The notes beneath the pieces are model-generated. The model made no database searches. It had not been told where the DNA came from and saw only the letters and a program-made list of their open reading frames with translations. A stretch of DNA of 64,000 nt from Echinicola vietnamensis DSM 17526. GTDB lineage: Bacteria > Bacteroidota > Bacteroidia > Cytophagales > Cyclobacteriaceae. A program made the translations under genes and the position numbers. The stretch covers positions 1,248,001 to 1,312,000 of the forward strand of contig NC_019904.1 of the NCBI RefSeq assembly GCF_000325705.1. The letters are read 5' to 3'. Below, in pieces: positions 44,365 to 51,875 of the stretch. Every line of letters starts with the position of its first letter. Positions within the stretch are counted from its first letter, which is position 1.

Positions 44365-45696
44365 TCAAAATTCCCGGTAAGGGGCATCCAACAGTTCATT
44401 GACTTCCTCTTCCTTGAATCTTGCTTTTTCGGCATCCCAGTGGAGCGTCTTGTTAGGGAAACGACCTGCCAAGGTGCCCAAAAGAATGGTTTCGGTCAGT
44501 CGGGAGGCATAGGAGAAGGGTGCACTGCACTCGTCCTTGCCCAGACAGGCATCGACAAATTGGTGATAATGCTTTTTACCCTCACTGGCATAATCCCGGA
44601 CAGGTTCGCCCAGATGCGCTGTACCGCTAAGGTCAAGTTCTTGGTAGGCATTATCCACAATGAGCTTGGGCAGCTGCATAAAGTGGGGAAGCAGCAATCT
44701 CCTTCCATCTTCACCGATGAACATGGCCCCTTGTGCAGGTAATTTTTCTCCATTGGGCAGTTTGAGGTCTTTGTGTTTTTCTGGCGCTCCGGGACCATCA
44801 TACCAAACCCATTTTAAGGTCTCAGTGGTATGGGCGGTGCCCGGAAAGACGTAGGTTACCTCGTTGTTTTCTGGGAACCCAAAGCCTGTTGGCTTGCGAC
44901 AATTGTTCTTGATCGTCATTGGCACATCCAGTTCAAGGGCATTGTAAGGGGTATCAAAAATATGTACGCCCATATCACCTAAAGTGCCACAGCCATAGTC
45001 CAGCACTTTTCTCCAATTTCCGGGATGATAATACCCTTCTTTATAGGCCCTTTCAGAAGAAGTGCCTAACCATAAATTCCAGTCCAAATTGGATGGTACA
45101 GGATCTGACCCTTCTGGGGCGGGACCGTCAAAACCCCAGTTTTTTGGCGACCATGCCCTTACGGTTTTTACTTTACCGATGATCCCATTGCGGATCAAGT
45201 GCGTCGCCAGCTGGTAATCATAAAAGGAGTGTACCTGAATGCCCATTTGGGTGGTGATATTATGGTCAGCAGCAAATTTCTTCATGGCCCTGGCTTCAGA
45301 GACATGATGGGTCAAGGGCTTCTGGCAATAGACTGATTTACCATTTTCCATGGCTAGCATAGAGGCAGGAGCATGGGTGTGGTCCGGTGTAGAAACCACT
45401 ACCGCATCTATTCCGTCGGCCATGTCTTTGAACATTTCACGGTAATCTGCATAGGTCTTGGCATTGGGGTGCATGGCTTTGGCAGCAGCCAATGCATTTG
45501 TATCCACGTCGCATAAAGCCACCACATCGACCAATTCATGGCTGGAGATTGCCTTAAGGTCTTCCATGCCCATGTTCGATACGCCGATGTGGGCTGTCCG
45601 AAGCCTTTTTCCTTTGGCGAGGGACCATACCGATCCGGGAAGCATGGAAACCGCGGCCAAGGCTGCCGTATTTTTGAGAAATGTTCGTTTTTTCAT
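44365..45696 (-). CDS. Exported Gfo/Idh/MocA-family oxidoreductase
   Basis: A 443-residue dehydrogenase with a leader MKKRTFLKNTAALAAVSMLPGS, close to the Tat pattern but with Lys-Arg in place of the twin arginines. The Rossmann region is RTAHIGVSNMGMEDL, the family EKP-like site is VYCQKPLTHHVSEA, and the second domain contains LDYGCGTLGDMGVHIFDTP. It is typical of Bacteroidetes secreted Gfo proteins that act on sugar derivatives, often alongside sugar isomerases; no such gene is adjacent. It is distinct from the cytoplasmic member at 37894. A terminator follows. Confidence 0.9.
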   Translation of the reverse strand: MKKRTFLKNTAALAAVSMLPGSVWSLAKGKRLRTAHIGVSNMGMEDLKAISSHELVDVVALCDVDTNALAAAKAMHPNAKTYADYREMFKDMADGIDAVVVSTPDHTHAPASMLAMENGKSVYCQKPLTHHVSEARAMKKFAADHNITTQMGIQVHSFYDYQLATHLIRNGIIGKVKTVRAWSPKNWGFDGPAPEGSDPVPSNLDWNLWLGTSSERAYKEGYYHPGNWRKVLDYGCGTLGDMGVHIFDTPYNALELDVPMTIKNNCRKPTGFGFPENNEVTYVFPGTAHTTETLKWVWYDGPGAPEKHKDLKLPNGEKLPAQGAMFIGEDGRRLLLPHFMQLPKLIVDNAYQELDLSGTAHLGEPVRDYASEGKKHYHQFVDACLGKDECSAPFSYASRLTETILLGTLAGRFPNKTLHWDAEKARFKEEEVNELLDAPYREF

Positions 45697-45944
45697 GAAA
45701 CCAATCTATTTAGAATGTACTGTAATTTATTTCGATTCCTTAACTTTTATTTTAACAAAACCAAGATACAAAAAAAAATAACTTAACTAACGACCATTAG
45801 TGTAAGTATTTAAATTTTCTTTCCGTTACTAGGTGTTTGTTTTCCACCTATACAAAATCAACGCATATAAAAAACCACTCGATTTGAAATGTAATACGAC
45901 ATTCATCCAGTTTTCCCCTAAAGGAGAATAATTGCCATGACTTT

Positions 45945-46056
45945 TCCAATATATTGGACGATCCTGCGATATTAATTATTGTTAATCAGGATGTTAATTA
46001 AAATTAAATACTGTTTTGATAAGAATCTATCCAATAGATTGCGGATAGCTATTGGA
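45945..46056. promoter_or_regulatory. Two TCCAATA/TATTGGA palindromic sites upstream of the carboxypeptidase-like gene
   Basis: TCCAATATATTGGA (45945-45958) is a spacer-free palindrome. TCCAATAG (46030-46037) and CTATTGGA (46049-46056) form a second copy with an 11-bp spacer, ending 10 bp before the start codon at 46067. Two related sites in one upstream region suggest an operator. The rest of 45697-46066 has no gene. Confidence 0.4.
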
Positions 46057-46066
46057 CACGAATCTT

Positions 46067-46738
46067 ATGGAAAAAATTTCTACTGTGTGTTTTTTGATCG
46101 TGATTTTACCTTTCTGGGCCGTGGCACAGGAGGACGTAACGGTAAAAGGGAAGGTGATAGACCGTGCCACCATGGCCCCGATACCGGTCGTTAGGATCAG
46201 CAGCTCCTTCCAGCGGGTATCCACGAATGATCAGGGGGAGTTCACCATTCAAGCAAAGAAGGGAGATACATTGACTTTTGTACACCTTTCCTACCAAACC
46301 CACTCTATCGTGGTCAGTGAGGAGAATAGCCCATTTCAGATGGTGCAATTGACAGAAAGGACATTGGAAATGCAGGAGTTTGAAGTAACGGAAATGCCTT
46401 CAGAGCAAACTTTTAAGGAGGCTATCTTAAATACTACGGGCAAGCATGCGATGGAAAGTAATATGATGCAGCGTAATATCAGCACGATTATGATCATAAA
46501 GGATCTGGGCTATCACTATGATTACAGCAGCTATGATATGCTACTAAAAAACATTAACCCTAACGGAGGCGTAACACTTTTCTCTAATAATCCGTCCATG
46601 GGTATCGTATCGGTATTCAAACGTTTGCTAGGAGGAAAGCCTCAATTGTCAGATCTTTCACCTGGTCCCGTGGATCGCGGCATTACCCGTCCCTTGTGGA
46701 GGAATCCGCTGAAATCGGATCCGGTCAAGATTGAATAA
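46067..46738 (+). CDS. Exported protein with carboxypeptidase-like regulatory domain
   Basis: A 223-residue exported protein: signal peptide (MEKISTVCFLIVILPFWAVAQ), then a carboxypeptidase D-like domain of about 90 residues (VTVKGKVIDRATMAPIPVVRISSS, GEFTIQAKKGDTLTFVHLSYQTHSI) as found at the front of TonB-dependent receptors. The C-terminal part (about 110-223; TFKEAILNTTGKHAMESNMMQRNIS) is of unknown type, with a Pro-rich end. It is not followed by a barrel. I place the start at the ATG 46067; the open frame back to 46052 begins with TTG. It may be a periplasmic partner in polymer binding; this is a guess. Confidence 0.75.
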   Translation: MEKISTVCFLIVILPFWAVAQEDVTVKGKVIDRATMAPIPVVRISSSFQRVSTNDQGEFTIQAKKGDTLTFVHLSYQTHSIVVSEENSPFQMVQLTERTLEMQEFEVTEMPSEQTFKEAILNTTGKHAMESNMMQRNISTIMIIKDLGYHYDYSSYDMLLKNINPNGGVTLFSNNPSMGIVSVFKRLLGGKPQLSDLSPGPVDRGITRPLWRNPLKSDPVKIE

Positions 46739-46909
46739 TATGGATAAAATAACTTATTTATACATAAATTAATTGTTTATCGTTAGATTTATGTAGATAA
46801 ATTGGTGGTCTAGCCAAAGAAAGTTTTTCGAGCCGAAGGCCTCTTTGGAGACTTTAAAAAGATACCATTATATAATCTATCATAACAAGCATAAAAATCT
46901 AATTGGACC

Positions 46910-47218
46910 ATGACTCCTAATATAGAGGATCCCGTAATCACCTTATCGGGGATTTTTGTAAGCATTTTGCAAATTGCGGTAGCTTTCTTTGGAGGGCTAT
47001 TTCTGTGGTTAAGTATCATGGCCTTCAATGGCCATGCGATGATCAACATGCTATTGGAAATGGCAGATGAACCAGGGCACGTGAACCCGGAAGAAATGTT
47101 CTTTGCAGGAATAGTCCTTTCAGCACTTTTCCTGGCGTGTATTGTGGTGTTCTTTGTGCTAAAATACCTTCGCAAAGTCGTCAACAGGGAAATCAATTCA
47201 CGCCCTCCCATGTACTGA
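46910..47218 (+). CDS. Small two-TM membrane protein of unknown function
   Basis: A 102-residue protein with two hydrophobic helices (about 13-38, LSGIFVSILQIAVAFFGGLFLWLSIMA split by short loops, and about 64-86, FFAGIVLSALFLACIVVFFVLKYL), a polar loop between them and a basic C-terminus. No family is recognised. It is followed by a long hairpin and then the convergent slyD gene. It could be a small regulator of a transporter or an assembly factor; nothing in the context decides. Confidence 0.65.
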   Translation: MTPNIEDPVITLSGIFVSILQIAVAFFGGLFLWLSIMAFNGHAMINMLLEMADEPGHVNPEEMFFAGIVLSALFLACIVVFFVLKYLRKVVNREINSRPPMY

Positions 47219-47223
47219 AAACT

Positions 47224-47273
47224 CTCCAAGCCAGGCATCACATCCTGAAGAAAAAGTGATGCCTGGCTTGGAG
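47224..47273. terminator. 18-bp perfect hairpin between convergent genes (bidirectional terminator?)
   Basis: ctccaagccaggcatcac at 47224-47241 and its exact complement at 47256-47273 enclose a 14-nt loop. It lies just after the stop codon of the two-TM gene and 8 bp before the end of slyD. T tracts are weak on both sides, so it could also be an mRNA-stabilising structure. Confidence 0.5.
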
Positions 47274-47280
47274 TGGTCGG

Positions 47281-47793
47281 TCAGTGATGATGTCCTCCAG
47301 GACCATGGACGTGCCCATGCTCGATTTCTTCCGGATCGGCATCTCGAATGGCCACAATCTCCCCTTTGAAGTGAAGGTCATATCCTGCCAAAGGCGAGTT
47401 AAAATCCATATGGACACCTTTGTAATCGACCTTGGTGATCTCTCCGCGAAGGTGATTTCCCTGATCATCCTGCATCGGGATCACTTTCCCTACCTTGAGC
47501 AAATCCTTGTTTTTCTTGCCGTCTTCCTTGAAGTTGGATTTGGGAACGATGGCTACTTTGCTCTCATCGTAGTCGCCATATGCATTTTCGTAATCGATAA
47601 ATACGTCAAAGGTATCGCCCACCTGCTTACCGGAAATGGCTTCCTCCAATGAAGGCAAGGTATTGCCTGCGCCAAACAAAAAGGCAAAGGGTTGTTCTTT
47701 GGAAACTTTTTCTTTGAATTCTTTGCCATTTTCGCCATCATCTACATGGAGTTCATAGGCCACGCTGATGACTTTATTCTTTTCTGCGTTCAT
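47281..47793 (-). CDS. slyD: FKBP-type peptidyl-prolyl isomerase SlyD
   Basis: A 170-residue cytoplasmic prolyl isomerase and chaperone. The N-terminal FKBP-like domain (KNKVISVAYELHVDDGENG, FLFGAGNTLPSLEEAISG) carries the insert-in-flap domain typical of SlyD (AYGDYDESKVAIVPKS), and the C-terminus is rich in histidine (EIEHGHVHGPGGHHH), the metal-binding tail that lets SlyD hold nickel or zinc. The tail is shorter than that of E. coli SlyD. A hairpin follows the gene at 47224-47273. Confidence 0.92.
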   Translation of the reverse strand: MNAEKNKVISVAYELHVDDGENGKEFKEKVSKEQPFAFLFGAGNTLPSLEEAISGKQVGDTFDVFIDYENAYGDYDESKVAIVPKSNFKEDGKKNKDLLKVGKVIPMQDDQGNHLRGEITKVDYKGVHMDFNSPLAGYDLHFKGEIVAIRDADPEEIEHGHVHGPGGHHH

Positions 47794-48012
47794 GATATTT
47801 GTGAGGTAAATGTTTAATTCTGAATTTTCACCTTAAGACAAATTAGCGAAACTCAATCGCTTTTGTACCTCTTTCCATGTGATCTCTGGCAGGGTTCACG
47901 TAAAAAGGTTATTTGGGCCGTAAGGGTTCCCAAAATTATCAAAAAATAATTTCATCAATGATCAAGAAACTAAAAGCTTTGCTAAATTCACTGCAAATTA
48001 AATAGGGGAATT

Positions 48013-48765
48013 ATGGAAATATTTTTGCAGAGCGAATCGTGGATCGCCTTATTGACACTGACCTTTTTGGAAATTGTCTTGGGGGTGGATAATATCATAT
48101 TTATTTCCATTGTTTCCAATAAACTCCCCGAATACCAGCAGCCAAAAGCCAGAAACCTGGGGTTACTTTTGGCCATGTTTTTCCGGATAGGATTGCTATT
48201 GGGGATTTCTTATATCATACAGTTTACGGAACCGCTTTTTACGGTTTTTGGTCATGGCTTTAGTGGTCGCGACATGATTTTGGCGGGAGGAGGATTGTTT
48301 TTGCTGTTCAAATCTACCATGGAAATCCACCATAAGATGGAAGGAGAGGCCGAAGAGGTAAAGGCCAGGTCCAGTGCGTCCTTCGGAAGTGTGATCGTTC
48401 AGATCTTGTTGCTTGATATGATTTTTTCATTCGATAGCATCCTCACAGCGGTAGGCTTGGTCGATCATGTATTGATCATGGTTATTGCTGTGGTCATTGC
48501 CTTGATCATCATGATGATCTTTGCGGGTAAGATCAGTTCCTTTATTAACAAACATCCTACGCTCCAGATTTTGGCCTTGAGCTTTTTGATCCTCATTGGC
48601 GTGATGCTGTTGGTAGAAGGCTTCCATGTGGAAGTGCCCAAAGGATATATCTATTTCGCAGTATTCTTTTCCTTGGCCGTGGAGCTGGTTAACATGCGCA
48701 TGCGTAAAAAAACCTCCCAAAAACCAGTTGAACTTAACCCCAGGATAAAGGAATCCAAGGAATAA
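48013..48765 (+). CDS. TerC-family integral membrane protein
   Basis: A 250-residue membrane protein with seven to eight helices. The opening WIALLTLTFLEIVLGVDNIIFISIVSNKLPEYQQPKARNLGL has the conserved GVDN motif and ends with the typical basic loop; the middle QILLLDMIFSFDSILTAVGLVDH repeats the acidic FDSI motif. TerC proteins have been linked to tellurite resistance and to metal (Mn) efflux in some bacteria. The motif-bearing helices fit cation transport. It converges on the gene 48781-49545 with a 15-bp gap and has no operon partner. Confidence 0.9.
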   Translation: MEIFLQSESWIALLTLTFLEIVLGVDNIIFISIVSNKLPEYQQPKARNLGLLLAMFFRIGLLLGISYIIQFTEPLFTVFGHGFSGRDMILAGGGLFLLFKSTMEIHHKMEGEAEEVKARSSASFGSVIVQILLLDMIFSFDSILTAVGLVDHVLIMVIAVVIALIIMMIFAGKISSFINKHPTLQILALSFLILIGVMLLVEGFHVEVPKGYIYFAVFFSLAVELVNMRMRKKTSQKPVELNPRIKESKE

Positions 48766-48780
48766 CGAGCGGATGTAGGC

Positions 48781-49545
48781 TTATTGGTCTTGTGCTGCTT
48801 GCTTTTCAAGATATGCTTCTCGGTAATTCGACCAGATTTCGTAAATCGGGTCTCCCTTGGAGCTTAGTCCACTGTGGTGCCAAGCCTCATCCTTCACAGC
48901 GTAGTCGAATCCCAATGAAGCGCCCACGCGGCTGTCATCCCTGCTGAAAAACTCAATGTATTCAGTGTATTTTCCGTTTTGGGCGGTGTAATTTCCGCCT
49001 CCTGTACCGCTAAACTCCTTGGTTTCGGAATTGAAGGCAATCCACTGGAAGCGGCCACCACCGAGGATTTTGATCGTTCGACGTGGCCCAGGCGTCATGG
49101 TCTGTAATTCACCGTCACGTTTTCGACCGGTGATCACCCATGTGCCGTTCAGGTCATCGTCCCTGTCGGAGATTTTTTCCCATATTTCAATGACGTTTTT
49201 ACCCTTATTCGTATAAGAAAGCACCATTTTTTCTTCCACAAAATCTAGGTTATAAGTAGTAGTGGTGCCCACTTTTTCGGGACTAGTGGTAAAAAAATCA
49301 AATGTTTCGGAATAGGTATGCTCGCCTTCTAAGGCATATAACCCGCCTCCTGCACCGATAAAATGGTTTGTGGTATCCGCTGTTTTCGCCCCAAAGGCAA
49401 AATACCCGTCCTGAAAGATCTTGACCTTTTCCTCATCGGTGACCTTTTCACCATTCAGGTACGTCAACTTCCAGGAACCTTCCAATTCCTGACCAAAAAC
49501 ATTTAGTGCCAAAAGCAGCAGCGGGAATATGCATAGGTTTTTCAT
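48781..49545 (-). CDS. Exported protein with two lipocalin-like repeats
   Basis: A 254-residue exported protein (signal peptide MKNLCIFPLLLLALNVFGQ) consisting of two similar halves of about 110 residues: GSWKLTYLNGEKV...GAGGGLYALEGEHTYSETFDFFT and GTWVITGRKRDGEL...GTGGGNYTAQNGKYTEYIEFFS. Each ends with EIWEK/EIWSN. The pattern is that of the lipocalin-like/DUF4488-type small beta barrels common in Bacteroidetes. The duplication suggests a two-barrel binding protein. The ligand is unknown. It is divergent from the Rieske gene at 49677. Confidence 0.75.
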   Translation of the reverse strand: MKNLCIFPLLLLALNVFGQELEGSWKLTYLNGEKVTDEEKVKIFQDGYFAFGAKTADTTNHFIGAGGGLYALEGEHTYSETFDFFTTSPEKVGTTTTYNLDFVEEKMVLSYTNKGKNVIEIWEKISDRDDDLNGTWVITGRKRDGELQTMTPGPRRTIKILGGGRFQWIAFNSETKEFSGTGGGNYTAQNGKYTEYIEFFSRDDSRVGASLGFDYAVKDEAWHHSGLSSKGDPIYEIWSNYREAYLEKQAAQDQ

Positions 49546-49676
49546 CTGTGGGGGCTTTTAATGATGCTACTAATTTACAAAATTCGCTTAGTTCCCTTTC
49601 CCGTTTTGGGAAAGTTTGGTACTTTTTATACAAATGGTGTCTTAAAAAGAGATTTTCAAGCATAAATAAAAGCAAA

Positions 49677-50000
49677 ATGGCAAAATTTACACTCGGCAAA
49701 TCAAAGGATGACGTAATGGGGATGTTACCAGAAGGGGACATTAAAATCACGCAATTGGGCGCAAGAAAGGTGTGTGTGGTGCGTGCTGGTGAAGATGTCT
49801 TTGCTTTTGAACAGCAATGTCCTCATCGAGGAGCAGCCCTAAAAGACGGCCACATCAATGGGCAAGGAGAGGTGATTTGCCCGTTACATGCGTACCGCTT
49901 TGATTTGAAGACGGGAAGGTTGGCCTCTGGGGGAAGCTGTGGAGACCTGCAGGTATATTCGTGTCATCTTTCAGAAAGCGGCTTGGAGATAGTCATCTAG
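49677..50000 (+). CDS. Stand-alone Rieske [2Fe-2S] protein
   Basis: A 107-residue Rieske ferredoxin. The two cluster motifs are CPHRGA and CPLHAYRFD, in the C-X-H...C-X2-H arrangement, separated by 18 residues; KVCVVRAGEDVFAFEQQCPHRG is the usual first strand set. It ends with the typical GLEIVI strand. The ATG at 49677 is the right start; the frame extends upstream without family likeness. Such single-domain proteins supply electrons to dioxygenases or resemble NirD, the small subunit of nitrite reductase, but no reductase is adjacent. Confidence 0.9.
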   Translation: MAKFTLGKSKDDVMGMLPEGDIKITQLGARKVCVVRAGEDVFAFEQQCPHRGAALKDGHINGQGEVICPLHAYRFDLKTGRLASGGSCGDLQVYSCHLSESGLEIVI

Positions 50001-50096
50001 CACGTTAATACGACAAAAATTATGACTGCTTCGACCTAAAAAAGAACTAAACCACAATTTTTTAGTTATATTGATTGTATTATTTAGAGAAGATAT

Positions 50097-51773
50097 ATGA
50101 AAAAGAAAAAGTGGGTGATTTTTTTGGGTGCAATGTTACTCCTGATTGTTTTTGTCTTGGAAGGGGTGCCGTTTTTGGTAAACCTCTACCTGAACAAGAA
50201 TGCAAATGAAATCGTAAGTGACTTGATTACGCGTACCGATGATTTTAGTGGGCATCAAGTGAAGTTTGGGCAGATTAAACTGGATTATGACTACCGTGGT
50301 ACTTATTTGGAACTGGATTCGGTAGCCATCTTCCCAGCGGAGGACCTTTCCCCAAACGAAGTTAAGATCAACCTGCTCGCCGACCGGATTTTGCTCTCGG
50401 GATTTTTGTGGAAAAGCCTTTGGCTGGACAATACCATCACGCTGGATTCAGCAGAGCTCCGAAATGTACGAATCAATTCCCTTTCGCCGTCCCTGGACTC
50501 TTTGAAGCTAAAAGATAAGTCACAAGCCAAACAAAGCTCCGGCAAGGATTATAAATCCATACAAGTGGCCCATATCAATATCCGTGATTTTGCCATCCAA
50601 AACAGGGATGTCGTGACCGATTCTGCCAGGCTGGAACTGGAGGGCTTGAATGTCGTGGCCACTGATTTTATAATCACCAAAAAGGACCTTGAGCAGCCAG
50701 ATGCTTTATTTTCAGTAGGTGACATAGATGGCAGCATTGCCCATTCATACATCCACTTTAACCAGTATCGAAATGTCTTGCATGCAGAGGGCATCCAGTT
50801 TGATAAAGGAAAAAGGTCGCTGGAGGTCAAAGCTGTCCAGCTGGACAATAAGCTGGACAAGTATGCCTATACGAGGAGTTTTGCCAAGGAAACGGATTGG
50901 ATAGAGCTGATCAAAGGTTCGGTGAAATTGGTCAATATGAACTATGATGCCTATTTCCGAAAAAATCTCATTGAGTCCGAGAAACTGGTCATTGCTGATA
51001 TGGAGATCAATGTCTTTAGGGACAAAAGAAAGCCCGATGACACCCGTAAGCGACCCAAGATGATCAATGAAATCATCAAAAGCATTCCTAAGGACCTTCA
51101 TGTGGACGTCATCCAAGTGGATAACGGCTATGTTTCCTATGAAGAACGCCCCGACAATGATGGGCCTGTGGCGGGCAAGATCTTTTTCGACCAGATTAAT
51201 GCCAAGATCATAAATATCACCAATGTGCCTGAAATGCTCGACATGCACAATGAGCTTACCTTGAAAGCAACCGCCAGCATCATGGGTGAAGGAAAGGTGG
51301 ACCTAAACGTCACCTATTTCCTTCAGGACAGTACGGGGAGGTTTACCATGGATGGAAGCATCCGAAACATGGAGATTACAGCGATCAATCCCATGCTCCG
51401 TCCTGCCACCCAAGTAGAGGCCCGCAGTGGTGTGATCGACGAGATGACATTTGATATCAATGCCAATGATCTGGAAGGCACAGGAAACCTCGTGATGAAA
51501 TATCATGACTTGGCCATTGATATCCGGGGGAAATCCTATGGAAAAGGTCAGAACATTTTCCAAAAAATCGGTTCATTCCTTACCAATAAGCTGGTCATTC
51601 GATCAGAAAATCCAGGCCCTAAAGGCGAACTCAAAGAAGGAACGGTTTACTTTAAGCGAGATCAGAGCAAATTCATTTTTAATTACTGGTGGAAGCTTGT
51701 GCTCAGCGGGATGCGGTCTACCCTGACCGGGGAGGACGAAGAGGCCCTTCGAAAAAGAAGTGCCAAGCAATAA
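50097..51773 (+). CDS. AsmA/DUF748-like membrane-anchored protein
   Basis: A 558-residue protein with one N-terminal membrane helix (about 5-25) and a long repetitive beta region of alternating strands (TITLDSAELRNVRINSL, VAHINIRDFAIQNRDVV, DVIQVDNGYVSYEERPD, GKVDLNVTYFLQDSTG). It belongs to the AsmA/TamB/DUF748 class of periplasmic bridge-like proteins implicated in lipid transport and outer-membrane assembly. I cannot say which subgroup. It is followed about 100 bp later by uvrA, with a candidate -7 element (TATTTTTG, 51832-51839) between. Confidence 0.75.
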   Translation: MKKKKWVIFLGAMLLLIVFVLEGVPFLVNLYLNKNANEIVSDLITRTDDFSGHQVKFGQIKLDYDYRGTYLELDSVAIFPAEDLSPNEVKINLLADRILLSGFLWKSLWLDNTITLDSAELRNVRINSLSPSLDSLKLKDKSQAKQSSGKDYKSIQVAHINIRDFAIQNRDVVTDSARLELEGLNVVATDFIITKKDLEQPDALFSVGDIDGSIAHSYIHFNQYRNVLHAEGIQFDKGKRSLEVKAVQLDNKLDKYAYTRSFAKETDWIELIKGSVKLVNMNYDAYFRKNLIESEKLVIADMEINVFRDKRKPDDTRKRPKMINEIIKSIPKDLHVDVIQVDNGYVSYEERPDNDGPVAGKIFFDQINAKIINITNVPEMLDMHNELTLKATASIMGEGKVDLNVTYFLQDSTGRFTMDGSIRNMEITAINPMLRPATQVEARSGVIDEMTFDINANDLEGTGNLVMKYHDLAIDIRGKSYGKGQNIFQKIGSFLTNKLVIRSENPGPKGELKEGTVYFKRDQSKFIFNYWWKLVLSGMRSTLTGEDEEALRKRSAKQ

Positions 51774-51875
51774 ACTTATTCGCTGTCAAAACGGTTTTAG
51801 AAGACGGTAAGGGTATTCCGTGAATAATCCATATTTTTGTAAAATTGTAAACCTAATAAAAGGTCCGATCCCTTC

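Noticed and set aside
51832..51839. Promoter of uvrA based on TATTTTTG
   Set aside because: The -7 match is present but no TTG occurs at the expected spacing; too weak to list as a promoter.
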